Source: Achromobacter aloeverae | Lineage (GTDB): Bacteria; Pseudomonadota; Gammaproteobacteria; Burkholderiales; Burkholderiaceae_B | Length of the DNA stretch: 64,000 bases | Reading direction: 5' to 3' | NCBI RefSeq assembly: GCF_004121055.1 | Contig: NZ_PYAL01000004.1 | Coordinates: forward strand, 62,001-126,000 | Shown: positions 51,109-59,826 of the stretch, in pieces | How the letters are laid out: every line of letters starts with the position of its first letter | Numbering within the stretch: the stretch's first letter is position 1 | Position numbers and translations under genes: made by a program | The notes under the pieces: generated by a model | The model's input: the letters and a program-made list of their open reading frames with translations, nothing else | Databases searched by the model: none | What the model was told of the DNA's origin: nothing

Positions 51109-53376
51109 TTACTGCCCCAATAGGTCTTTGTTGTCTGGTAATGGGTCTTTCGCAGCGGTGGAAGCAGCACTGCCTTCCCCACTGATTCCTGCACTACTCG
51201 TGGGAGACGGCCCATCACCACCAAAGCCGGCATGCTGCCGAACATTCTGGACATTGCCCTCCATCCGGCCCTGCGTGGATTCGCCCACTTGCTGGGCCGA
51301 ATGTAGGCCACTGGAAATGCCGCCGAGCCAGCGCAGGATGTTGTCGGGGATCCAGTGAATGAGCGAGAACACAAGGTGGACCACCGTCGTCATGACGCCC
51401 ACGTAGATCGCGATGTAGCAGATGGCGCTGACCAATCCCGTCATGGAATCGGCTTGCACGCCGGCGACAACGGTCATGTAGGCTGCGTTGATGAACCCAA
51501 CGACTGGCTCGGTGAGCAGCATCGCTGTGATCAGGCCGAAGATCATCAGGGTGGGACGGATCAGCAGCGAGAGAACGAGCATCCACCCGGGGCCGGCCTT
51601 GCCAGATACGTCGTCGCCGTCGGGATGAACGTGTGCGACCGCGAATAGCGGACCGGCGATCATGGCCTCGACAACCAGTACGAACCAGTTCACCACGGAA
51701 GTGGTCCACGTGATGAAGGGCACCATTGGCATGTATGTCGAAAGCATCACGCCGCAGGCTAAGAGCATGAGCACGATTACCATGATGAAGGGCCCAAAAA
51801 GCTGCAAGACGGCCCCGATATTGAAGGATCCCATCGTAGCGACCGAGGACGCCACCTGCCCCACTAAGGAGTTGGAAAACCCGGCGGCAACGGCCGACGC
51901 GGCCATGATGGCTTCGCCGGTACCGACAATGACGTCGCCGTAGCCTTTCATCTGGCTCATGTGGTTCAGGTTCGAGCCTGCGATCCATTGCGTGGTCTGG
52001 TTGATCAGTCCCATGAAAGGCGCCGAGATGAGTTTTTTCCACCAGGAAGCCGCCGTCCAGTCGCCATTGGAGAAATTCACGTCCGTGGCCGCGTAATACG
52101 CCTGGCGCACGCTGTTGACGTGATTTTTTGCGTACTCCCGCGCAGTGGTCGTGGCGTCGGCATACGTTTGCAGGACCTGGGTCGTCTCCTTGTCCATGAT
52201 GGTGACCGGCGACACCGTGGGCAAGGCATTCAACGTCGTTTGCATCGCGTCGTTGAGCTTGGCGATCTGGTTGTACCAGGTCCCTGCGAAGATCCAGCCC
52301 GCATCTTTGGCGGTCGCGATGAAGTCTGCTTTGGATTTGTCGCCCGTCTGCCCGATGATGCCTTGAGCCGCTGCACGAAGTGATGACTCGTAGGCATTCG
52401 CCGCGTTGTCCAACGCGCCCACATCGGGCTTAGACCCTGCGACGATGGCCCGGGCGATGGGACGCAGCGTGGTGATCATCGTTTGCACGGCCGCTACATG
52501 CGCCTGCAATAGCGTGTTCTTGATGCTTTGCGTGCCGCCGACTGGCGACGCGAACGAGTCTTTCCATTCCAGGCCGCCGCACACGTTCGGGTTTAGATAA
52601 CTGTCGTCGTTCGCGTGCCAGTAGGTGGCCTTGGTCGTGTAAGTCCCCATGGGGCTCGACGAATCGGGCGTGGCACCTAAGGCCGGGGACGGAGGCGTCA
52701 CGGTGTTGACCGAGACGGGAGGGCTGTCGCTCACGATCCGGGTAGACCGGCCGGAAAGCGCATACTGCTGATTCATCGCGGCCATGCAGACTTCGGACTG
52801 TAAGATCGAGGCCGCTAGCGGGCGGGAGTCCGGGATGATTGGTTGCGCGATCATGCCCGAGCTGGCCAGCTGGTTCAGTCCCGCGGCCCAGACGGCATCG
52901 GCGATGCCAGCGCCTTGCAGCGTGGCCCACATGAGCGCGATCTGCACGAAGGAATATCCCGCGCCAAGGGGCAGCAGCACGGCCACGCCGATGATGGAGC
53001 GCAGCGGTACCCAAGTGGAGTGCATAGTGCGCCCCAGCCATTCTCCGTCATGGGCCGAATTCACCGTGGCCTTGATCGAGGTATAGGCCACGAAAACCAT
53101 CCCCAGAAAGATGATGGCCGAGCAGTACACCGACATCATGCTGCCCAGCGCAGTGTCAGTGGTTCCTCCCTGCGTTCCACTCACGCCGGTGGCGTTCGAC
53201 ACCAGGTTCACCACCGGTCCGAAGATTTCCGAGAGGAACTGCACCGAAGTGTCGCCGGGTGGCGGGCTGAATTGCTTCCATGTCGAGCTGGCGTCCTGGG
53301 CCGCGGCCGTGTCCGCCAACAGCAGGAGTCCGGTCGTGACCAGACCGGTACACGTATTTTTGCGTATTGTTCTCAT
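51109..53376 (-). CDS. DotA/TraY-family membrane protein (type IVB secretion/conjugation)
   Basis: A 755-aa protein with a signal peptide (CTGLVTTGLLLLADTAAAQD), membrane helices at residues about 85-150 (SVYCSAIIFLGMVFVAYTSI, IIGVAVLLPLGAGYSFVQIA), a large periplasmic loop (about 165-440) and a C-terminal membrane cluster (FGPFIMVIVLMLLACGVMLS through ICYIAIYVGVMTTVVHLVFS). The tail is Gly/Ser/Gln-rich. This matches the DotA/TraY plan. No other type IVB transfer genes are visible, so it is an orphan. It overlaps the next minus-strand gene by 4 bp. Confidence 0.78.
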   Translation of the reverse strand: MRTIRKNTCTGLVTTGLLLLADTAAAQDASSTWKQFSPPPGDTSVQFLSEIFGPVVNLVSNATGVSGTQGGTTDTALGSMMSVYCSAIIFLGMVFVAYTSIKATVNSAHDGEWLGRTMHSTWVPLRSIIGVAVLLPLGAGYSFVQIALMWATLQGAGIADAVWAAGLNQLASSGMIAQPIIPDSRPLAASILQSEVCMAAMNQQYALSGRSTRIVSDSPPVSVNTVTPPSPALGATPDSSSPMGTYTTKATYWHANDDSYLNPNVCGGLEWKDSFASPVGGTQSIKNTLLQAHVAAVQTMITTLRPIARAIVAGSKPDVGALDNAANAYESSLRAAAQGIIGQTGDKSKADFIATAKDAGWIFAGTWYNQIAKLNDAMQTTLNALPTVSPVTIMDKETTQVLQTYADATTTAREYAKNHVNSVRQAYYAATDVNFSNGDWTAASWWKKLISAPFMGLINQTTQWIAGSNLNHMSQMKGYGDVIVGTGEAIMAASAVAAGFSNSLVGQVASSVATMGSFNIGAVLQLFGPFIMVIVLMLLACGVMLSTYMPMVPFITWTTSVVNWFVLVVEAMIAGPLFAVAHVHPDGDDVSGKAGPGWMLVLSLLIRPTLMIFGLITAMLLTEPVVGFINAAYMTVVAGVQADSMTGLVSAICYIAIYVGVMTTVVHLVFSLIHWIPDNILRWLGGISSGLHSAQQVGESTQGRMEGNVQNVRQHAGFGGDGPSPTSSAGISGEGSAASTAAKDPLPDNKDLLGQ

Positions 53377-54197
53377 GGGTGGATTCGCTTTCCTAGCTGG
53401 GCGCGAATGGCGGCCAGTTGTTGTTTGCCGTGCTCCCGGGCGTCGGGCGTTAGGGCCTGTTGGTCGCGCAGCCGATTGGCCTCGGCTTGCGTCGCCTGCT
53501 TGGTAGCGACGTCGCGCCGGCGGCGGTACTCCGACAGGGCCGCCAAGTCGTCAGGATTTGGTCCATGACGCAGAATGCGTAGGCGAATTGCCCGTTTGAA
53601 AGCTACCGGTTTGTTGATCTGGCCTGCCGCAGCGACTCCAGCCTCGACCAGCTCCGCGAGGTAGTCAGGGGCGATCTGAATACCACCACCTGCGCCGCCA
53701 GGCGCATCCCCTGCGTTATCGCAGGTGGTGGTCTTTTTCTGCTCTCTACCTCTATAGGGAGTCCCCGTTTCGGGTCCTCTTTCGGTCCCGGAATCGGGAA
53801 ACCCGATTTCCCGATTCCGGGATTTCGGATCTCCCGGTTCCGGGGAGTTCTTCCTTTTGCAGAGCGACTCGGCGATGGCATCGGCATCCAAAGCGAACTC
53901 CGCTCGCCGAACCAGATTGGTGGGGCCTTGTTCGACGTGGTTCTTTCTCCGGAGCCAACCCCTAGCGACAAGATCTTCTAGTGCTTCATCGACTGCATTC
54001 CGGCCGACGAAACCTTCCAGATCTGCGACAACACGAGCTCGCGAAGCGACCCAGACACCGGCCATCTCTTCGCGGCGATCGAGGAAATCGATCACAGCCA
54101 GGACGGCTGCGCCGGCGCGGCCAAGCTCACGAACAGCCCAGTCATGGACAAGAAGAAATCGACCCCCAGGTGGATGAGGAATCCGGCTATCACGCAT
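53373..54197 (-). CDS. winged-helix protein, possible replication or transfer accessory factor
   Basis: A 274-aa protein. The N-terminal 90 residues look like a winged helix (LVHDWAVRELGRAGAAVLAV, ARVVADLEGFVGRNAVDEAL, EDLVARGWLRRKNHV). A linker rich in Arg/Gly/Pro/Glu (residues 115-160) is encoded by a strongly palindromic DNA stretch. The C-terminal half is helical. Coupled by a 4-bp overlap to the DotA/TraY-like gene. I do not recognise a specific family. Confidence 0.7.
   Translation of the reverse strand: MRDSRIPHPPGGRFLLVHDWAVRELGRAGAAVLAVIDFLDRREEMAGVWVASRARVVADLEGFVGRNAVDEALEDLVARGWLRRKNHVEQGPTNLVRRAEFALDADAIAESLCKRKNSPEPGDPKSRNREIGFPDSGTERGPETGTPYRGREQKKTTTCDNAGDAPGGAGGGIQIAPDYLAELVEAGVAAAGQINKPVAFKRAIRLRILRHGPNPDDLAALSEYRRRRDVATKQATQAEANRLRDQQALTPDAREHGKQQLAAIRAQLGKRIHP
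53787..53821. repeat. 15-bp perfect inverted repeat within the winged-helix gene
   Basis: CCCGGAATCGGGAAA (53787-53801) and its exact complement (53807-53821) flank CCCGA, with one more T-A pair outside. Further CCGGG and CCCGATT repeats follow to 53845. It falls in the region encoding the protein linker, where sequence constraint is low, which suggests the DNA or RNA structure itself is kept. Confidence 0.75.
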
Positions 54198-54234
54198 ATC
54201 CGTAGCTATCAGTTTGGTACTAGATAGCTACCAA

Positions 54235-54534
54235 TTAGGCAGCTACAGCCACGTCGTGCGAGTGACGTGGACGACCGGCTGTTTTTGTAGGCTTGGCGGA
54301 TGGGCTCGGCTGTTTCGAGTAGTGATCCCTCAGCCATTGTCGAACGTCACGAACAAAGAAAACCGTTCGTCGCTCGTACGGAAATGCCTGTGGCGGCATC
54401 TGGCCAAGGTAGATCCTTTGGCGCACCGCCGAGTCGGAGAGAGCGAGTAGCTCAGCCAGTTCGGCACGAGTTATCAACGCGTCATCATCCATGCCATTGA
54501 ATAAGACACGGAAGTCTCTATTTGCCTTCGCCAT
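54235..54534 (-). CDS. AlpA/MerR-like helix-turn-helix protein, possible excisionase
   Basis: About 99 aa; the ATG at 54534 (MAKANRDFRV) has GAGG 8 nt upstream. The motif LITRAELAELLALSDSAVRQ, RIYLGQMPPQAFPYERRTVF, FVRDVRQWLRDHY is that of AlpA/excisionase-type winged helix proteins (helix_turn_helix_17 type). The basic tail favours DNA binding. Such proteins steer excision or expression of integrative elements. Confidence 0.8.
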   Translation of the reverse strand: MAKANRDFRVLFNGMDDDALITRAELAELLALSDSAVRQRIYLGQMPPQAFPYERRTVFFVRDVRQWLRDHYSKQPSPSAKPTKTAGRPRHSHDVAVAA

Positions 54535-54640
54535 GTTATTACCTCGTATCATCAGGGACGATCACACAGACGCTTATTGCGTGGTGATGATGCGCAAGGT
54601 AGCATCGGCTTTATCCTGGATAAAACTACCAAAAATTTCT

Positions 54641-55291
54641 ATGACTAAACATCGAAGCCACCGTGGTGATCGACTGCATCTTGCCAGGCAGCGCTTCTCA
54701 GCCATGCTTATCGATGAAGTGAAAGACATTGCTGGCATGACCCTTCCGCAAATAGACGAAGCGTTGCAGAAGGCTGGTCTACGAAGCAAAGTGGACACGA
54801 GAACCAATATGGCAGCACGGTATTCGCACTGGTTGCCTGGCCCGGATGGTAGGGCCCCAACAGCTGGGGACATCCAAGAGTTTGAAGACAAGGTTGCCGC
54901 TGTTCTAGAGCGACCCGCTCACAAGGTGCTGGTCTACCGATACATAAAACCGGAATACGACCAGGTTGAAGTGTTGGGCGCTCCGGGGGATCGCCTGGAC
55001 TTGGGAGATGCAAGCCCTGTCGATCTATACCTTGACTACGAAGATGACTGGCCTACATATCGAAGGCTTAAGGCTGATCGATTGAGACGTAGGATTCGCG
55101 GGACGGCAAGACCAGACTTGATCGACTTGTATGCGTGGCAGTGGGGAGTGCTTTGGAAAAAGACTGCGGAGAGAGAACCGGTTTTCTCATGGGAGGAGAT
55201 TGGTCTTCCCTCAGAGCAGTCAATAGCGGCCAATCTGGAAGAGCTAGTGCGGCAAGGGAAACGGGAAGTCCGCCGCTGGCTTGGTGCTTAA
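54641..55291 (+). CDS. hypothetical protein of the island
   Basis: A 216-aa protein from ATG 54641 (MTKHRSHRGD); the tandem ATG at 54587 would add 18 residues and neither has a clear ribosome site. The first 60 residues (LIDEVKDIAGMTLPQIDEAL) resemble a short DNA-binding or Xre-like helical region, and the rest is charged and helical with DLIDLYAWQWGVLWKK. No family recognised. It overlaps the convergent gene by 48 bp. Codon use is more A/T rich than the chromosome. Confidence 0.6.
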   Translation: MTKHRSHRGDRLHLARQRFSAMLIDEVKDIAGMTLPQIDEALQKAGLRSKVDTRTNMAARYSHWLPGPDGRAPTAGDIQEFEDKVAAVLERPAHKVLVYRYIKPEYDQVEVLGAPGDRLDLGDASPVDLYLDYEDDWPTYRRLKADRLRRRIRGTARPDLIDLYAWQWGVLWKKTAEREPVFSWEEIGLPSEQSIAANLEELVRQGKREVRRWLGA

Positions 55292-56107
55292 GGACATTAG
55301 CCGATTGAAAAGTTTCTCTTCTGCTCTCACGGCGCTATGAATTTTCTGCTTTTCGAAAAAAGCAGCGAGATAGCCGCAACCAGCGTGCAGAAGTGCGATG
55401 AGGATTTCCTCCAGCTGCCGAACCGTTCCTGCGACAAACGCCTCCGTGGTGTGTTCTCCTTGGAGGTGCGCTGAGTAGAAGAAACTCGCTCCAAAGGGTG
55501 AGCCGTGGATAACCTCCGAGGAGAGCGAGTAGATCAATCCATACGCTCCTAGCAGCCTCGATCCAGCCTTACGTCCAGTAAGCTCACCAACGCGCCTGAT
55601 CCGACTTGGAACATCCAGGTTGGTCCAGCTTCCATTCCCTTTACCCGCGAACTCGGGAAACTTGCTATAGAGCGTTGCAGCCGGGTCGGGGTCTGATTGA
55701 ATCTCGATTGAGAACTCGCCGCTTCCAAACTTACGATTGTGATGCCGCCATGCTGCAAATTCGGCGTACTTTATAGCCCGTTCCGCGACTGCGTCCGATT
55801 CCGCAAGGAGGTAGCTCGCATTTACGAAAGACTCGACCGCCGATCTTGCGATGGGGTAGGCATCACGAACAGGAATCCCACGTTGTTTGGCAAGGCGCAG
55901 GAGGAACTCGAAAGATTGCCCAGCGCACATTGCCAGCAATGTACTTATGCGCCGCTGCGAATCAGGTAGAGTGCAGGTTAGAGTTTCACCTTCATATGTG
56001 CCATGGCCTTGAGATGCAATAAAGAGCGCAAGACGCAGAAGCTCTTGCTGAAGCATCCCCAATCCTCGCAGCGCATCCAGCAGCGGCAATTCCTCGTTTG
56101 CAGTCAT
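55244..56107 (-). CDS. hypothetical helical protein (DUF5677-like)
   Basis: A 287-aa soluble helical protein. ARSAVESFVNASYLLAESDA and YSLSSEVIHGSPFGASFFYS resemble the conserved core of DUF5677-type proteins (E...Y..L and S..H motifs), which occur in defence islands with unknown function. The match is by eye. No membrane segment apart from a moderately hydrophobic EEILIALLHAGCGYLAAFFE. Confidence 0.6.
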   Translation of the reverse strand: MTANEELPLLDALRGLGMLQQELLRLALFIASQGHGTYEGETLTCTLPDSQRRISTLLAMCAGQSFEFLLRLAKQRGIPVRDAYPIARSAVESFVNASYLLAESDAVAERAIKYAEFAAWRHHNRKFGSGEFSIEIQSDPDPAATLYSKFPEFAGKGNGSWTNLDVPSRIRRVGELTGRKAGSRLLGAYGLIYSLSSEVIHGSPFGASFFYSAHLQGEHTTEAFVAGTVRQLEEILIALLHAGCGYLAAFFEKQKIHSAVRAEEKLFNRLMSLSTKPAADFPFPLPH

Positions 56108-56491
56108 ATTTCAAGCGCCCAAACACAAAAACTTCAGTGAAGTTCGGCAGACTTGTGCCTGCCCACCAAACTATAGCTGGTGAAGAGGTGGAGTGAGAGC
56201 GCTGAAGTAAATCGCTGACTTGCTATGCGGGGAAATGCGTTCCGTCTCGCTTGGGTCGGCAACCGCCAGTGCCTATAAGCCAATAGTAAATGATCAGTCT
56301 TGTATCTGGAGCGATCGCTTCAGGCTGAACTGAGTCCCTAGGATGCTCCAAATTCTGCGCCCATGAGCAATAGCTCATACGCCGGACGTCGGAAGTGACC
56401 TTTGGAAAATTGTCGCAGGTGGTTGGCTGCCAGTGGGCGTTCACGACCAACAACGCGATTCGTCCGACTGCGCTGTTGTGCGGCGCGAAAG
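56108..56491. other. intergenic region without recognised features
   Basis: This 384-bp stretch lies between the 287-aa gene (whose promoter it must contain, on the minus strand) and the 3' end of the helicase gene. Short frames here overlap the helicase 3' end and lack ribosome sites. No repeat, RNA gene or clear terminator is seen. Confidence 0.4.
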
Positions 56492-59400
56492 CTACATTGG
56501 GGCAGCCGGGCAGATTGTGGAGAAGTCGCAATGTGCGCAATGGCGACCAACGACCGGACTGTTGTCTCCGGTGGCGAATCGTACCGCTGCCTTGTACGAC
56601 TTTGTCATCTCTAGTGCCCTAGTGCCTGGAACTGAGTCCGTCTTGTCCGATAGAACATGGTGAAGTGAAATAGATGTGGCGCCCGGAAGGTTCAGCCCCT
56701 GGAGCAACGGCTTCATGATGGTTGTGTATTCAGCGATGCCGCGACGAGAGAACCTCAGGACTGCATACTCGGTGCCGTAGCTTCCCTGGATGCGAAAGCC
56801 CCACGGCATCTGCAGTGTTAGTCCGCCGATTACGGCAGTGGCCTGTTCGAATTTGCCTCCTCGCTTTTGCATCGAGTTCACCTGGGCCTCACCCCTTCTC
56901 AGCGCATATATCGCATCACTCCACAGGGATGGATCTTCTAACCGTGAGGGCAGTTTTCGGGCTACCCATTCATCTGCCAATGCACTTTCTGGCGCGCTCG
57001 CGGCCCCCGACGAGAACGCCTTGAGCGCATCCATCACTGCCCATCTAGCGCGCAGCGATGTTTCAATGTCCGATTCACTCTTTAACTCCAGAACTCGGTT
57101 GTACCAGTATCGCAGCGAACAAGTCGCGTAGCTGTATAAGTCCTCGAACGTTATTGTCGTCGGTGGTACAAACGCTGCTCCAGAGACGCTCTTCGTTTTG
57201 GTGAGTGTAGGGCCCGTGTATGTTTTGAGCCGGAACTTCCTGGGGTAGTGGTTCAGCTGGGGTGCGGTAGAGTTCTTGAATTTGGTGTCCTGGTAGAGAT
57301 GAAGGTGTCGTTTCGCTCTCGATACCGCGACATAAAGCAAGTTGTTCCGTTCGACAGACGCCTCGAATTTGTACTCGTCCGAACTGCTACCGAGTGCTTC
57401 CGGCGGGACGATGTCCAGAATTCCCTCACGGCTCCAGTTCGGTGCTTGACTTCCATAGCTGTCGGAGTCCACGAAGCCTACATGCACCGCCTCAAATTCC
57501 AGTCCCTTGCTGCCATGGACCGTCATGACCCGGACACCGTCAAGCACGGCAGCTTCAGGGGGAAGGTCACGCTGACCATGTGCATCACCGATTCTCTGAC
57601 GCAGTCGTTGACGCAATAGGTATCGGGAAAGTCGCGCCTCCTTCATTTCACCATCACCGTTTCTCACGCTGTAGGCGAACTGCCAGAGAGCGATGCGCGC
57701 GACCCACGCTTGAACGCTTGTGTCAGCAAAGGGAGGGAGTCCGAAGCGCTGCTCCAGTAGAAGGTCGCAGACGAAGGCCCATGGATTGGAGCTATGCCGG
57801 AATTTCCCTATGAGCTTGTGGAGATTTGACGCGACCTCACAGCCGCGAGAGCTCAGGCCGGGCGGTGCGAAATGAATCCAGCCGCCCCGCTGGAAGGCCA
57901 CGTCGTTCTCGGCCGCGTTTAGGAGGACATCGAGGTCAGCCCGCGGCATGTTCAGGTCCGGAATATCCGATAGGCCAATTAGGGCCTTCGGGCGGCGTTC
58001 AACGAGAAGCTGGATCAAGCAGAGCAAGTGTTTCACTTCGATCCGCGCGCTCAGGTTGCCGATGTAGATGATTGGGATCCCCGCATGCTCAAGCAGTTCT
58101 GCAGCCCGCTCCACATCGCTGGTCTTGCGGCAAAGGACGGCCTGGCGGCCAAACGCGACCCCATCGGCATGCAGTTCGCGAATGTGTTCGGAAATCGCGC
58201 CGACGATTCCATCGCGGTCGCTGCAACTGACAACGACGGGAACTACACCTGATGGACCATTGATCGCGACGACGTCGTCTAGGCGCAACGAACTTTCCAG
58301 AACGTGCTCGCGGCCAATCTGCTGAGTTAGATCGACGATTTCTTGAGAACTTCTTCTGTTGTACGTCAGAGGGTAGCGCTGAATCGCCTTCCCGCCAGCA
58401 TGGGCCTTGAATTCGGTATCGAACTTCAGCAAACTTTTCAGTGAAGCGCCGCGCCAGTGATGGATGGCTTGCCGAATATCTCCAACTACCCAGATGTGTT
58501 TCTTGTAGGCCAACTGCCGAAGCAATTCGACCATGGCCTGCGTGACGTCTTGATATTCGTCCACCAGAACGTGCTCGAAGCGGTCGACTAGTTCTGCGAA
58601 AGGCGTCCGGTCTTCTCGGAGGGCAACTGCAGGCATCGATATGAGGTCTACGAAGTCAACAGTCTGACGCTCCTCGAGTAGAGTCTCGTGTAGCTCAAAA
58701 AGTGCAGCTACATCGAGCCGCTTCTGCTGCAGCTCCTCGTCCTCAACTTTGTTCAGCTCCACAAAGGCTCTGTACTCGGCTGGGGTGACCAACTCCTCCT
58801 TGAGTCTCGTGATACCTTCAATGACAGGGCCGAGCCAGTCATATGGGTCTTCCACGCGCAAGAAGTGGTCGAGGTTCATTCGAGGCAAAGCCTTGACCAT
58901 GGTGGTCATCGAGCTCATCAAGTCTGAGACGTGAAGGTCCGACTCCAGATTGAAGTGCTGGTGGTACTTCCTCAGAAATTCCAGCCCAAACGAGTGGAAG
59001 GTGCCTGCCCAAAGCTCGGAGGCATCATCAATCCCCGCGTTGTGCAGCCGCTCGACCAGTTCAAACGCTGCCTTGTTGGTGAATGTGAGAACCAGAATTT
59101 GACTCGGATGCACGCGCTTCTCTTCCACCAAGTACTTCACTCGGTTGATGAGGGTCGTGGTTTTGCCAGTGCCTGGCCCGGCCACCACGTTGGCGGCTCG
59201 CTCTTGGGCTCTCGCTGCGGCGAGCTGGTCGGGACTCGGCCTTGCTAGGGGGCTAGTGGTAACCGCTGATTCGGGAAGCAGCAGTCCGTCGAGCATCTGC
59301 TGCCGGACGAACTCCAAAGGGATACCAAGCTCCGAGGCAATCTCCGCAGGTCCTTTCCCGGCAAAAAAAAATTGACGAGCGACATCCCGTGGCAGCAATA

Positions 59401-59821
59401 GCTCGCGAGCGAACACATTCGCTTGGAGTTCCTGCCTCTCTCGTGCTCCGTAGGCTTCAACTTTGAGAACAGCCGGACTGCCTGCACTACCTAGCAGGGT
59501 GCTCAGGTGGGCAACCGTGGTTGCCGGCTTCGCTGCATCAAGGAAGTAGTGCCCCAGTTCGTGCGCAACAAGGCCACAGAATTCAGCGCCCCACGCATCA
59601 ACTTCTGAGCTCACGTAGATGAACATTTGCTCCCGTTGGAGTACGGCACTTCCTCCGCCTAAGTCGGCATAAGAGGGCGGTACTTGTTCAATCGCAATAT
59701 TTAGGGCCGATTCGACTTGGAGTAAAAGGTCCTTCGCCGTAATGACGTTGTGAGTAAAGGTGGCCTCTAGCTTGGCTCTGGCTGTATGGGCTTCATCTCG
59801 AGCGCGCTGGAATGGGTTCAT
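56492..59821 (-). CDS. ImmA/IrrE protease-UvrD helicase-Cys-cluster fusion protein
   Basis: About 1109 aa using MNPFQRARDE at 59821, 5 bp after the upstream stop. Residues 70-145 are a DUF955/IrrE metalloprotease: H87-E-L-G-H91 and ELQANVFARELLLP. A UvrD/Rep SF1A helicase follows: Walker A VAGPGTGKTTT (K220), VLTFTNKAAFELVERL, DEYQDVTQAMVELLRQL, DIRQAIHHWRGAS, MTVHGSKGLEFEAVHVG and VAVSRAKRHLHLY. The C-terminus has Cys in YATCSLRYWYN and three more in RHCAHCDFSTICP, the AddB/Cas4-like iron-sulfur layout. The expected nuclease D...DxK residues are not evident, so the nuclease may be degenerate. Confidence 0.9.
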   Translation of the reverse strand: MNPFQRARDEAHTARAKLEATFTHNVITAKDLLLQVESALNIAIEQVPPSYADLGGGSAVLQREQMFIYVSSEVDAWGAEFCGLVAHELGHYFLDAAKPATTVAHLSTLLGSAGSPAVLKVEAYGARERQELQANVFARELLLPRDVARQFFFAGKGPAEIASELGIPLEFVRQQMLDGLLLPESAVTTSPLARPSPDQLAAARAQERAANVVAGPGTGKTTTLINRVKYLVEEKRVHPSQILVLTFTNKAAFELVERLHNAGIDDASELWAGTFHSFGLEFLRKYHQHFNLESDLHVSDLMSSMTTMVKALPRMNLDHFLRVEDPYDWLGPVIEGITRLKEELVTPAEYRAFVELNKVEDEELQQKRLDVAALFELHETLLEERQTVDFVDLISMPAVALREDRTPFAELVDRFEHVLVDEYQDVTQAMVELLRQLAYKKHIWVVGDIRQAIHHWRGASLKSLLKFDTEFKAHAGGKAIQRYPLTYNRRSSQEIVDLTQQIGREHVLESSLRLDDVVAINGPSGVVPVVVSCSDRDGIVGAISEHIRELHADGVAFGRQAVLCRKTSDVERAAELLEHAGIPIIYIGNLSARIEVKHLLCLIQLLVERRPKALIGLSDIPDLNMPRADLDVLLNAAENDVAFQRGGWIHFAPPGLSSRGCEVASNLHKLIGKFRHSSNPWAFVCDLLLEQRFGLPPFADTSVQAWVARIALWQFAYSVRNGDGEMKEARLSRYLLRQRLRQRIGDAHGQRDLPPEAAVLDGVRVMTVHGSKGLEFEAVHVGFVDSDSYGSQAPNWSREGILDIVPPEALGSSSDEYKFEASVERNNLLYVAVSRAKRHLHLYQDTKFKNSTAPQLNHYPRKFRLKTYTGPTLTKTKSVSGAAFVPPTTITFEDLYSYATCSLRYWYNRVLELKSESDIETSLRARWAVMDALKAFSSGAASAPESALADEWVARKLPSRLEDPSLWSDAIYALRRGEAQVNSMQKRGGKFEQATAVIGGLTLQMPWGFRIQGSYGTEYAVLRFSRRGIAEYTTIMKPLLQGLNLPGATSISLHHVLSDKTDSVPGTRALEMTKSYKAAVRFATGDNSPVVGRHCAHCDFSTICPAAPM

Positions 59822-59826
59822 GCGTC

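Noticed and set aside
56223-56540. 105-aa minus-strand frame at the helicase 3' end
   Set aside because: Overlaps the helicase C-terminal Cys-cluster coding region in another frame, with no ribosome site or recognisable domain.
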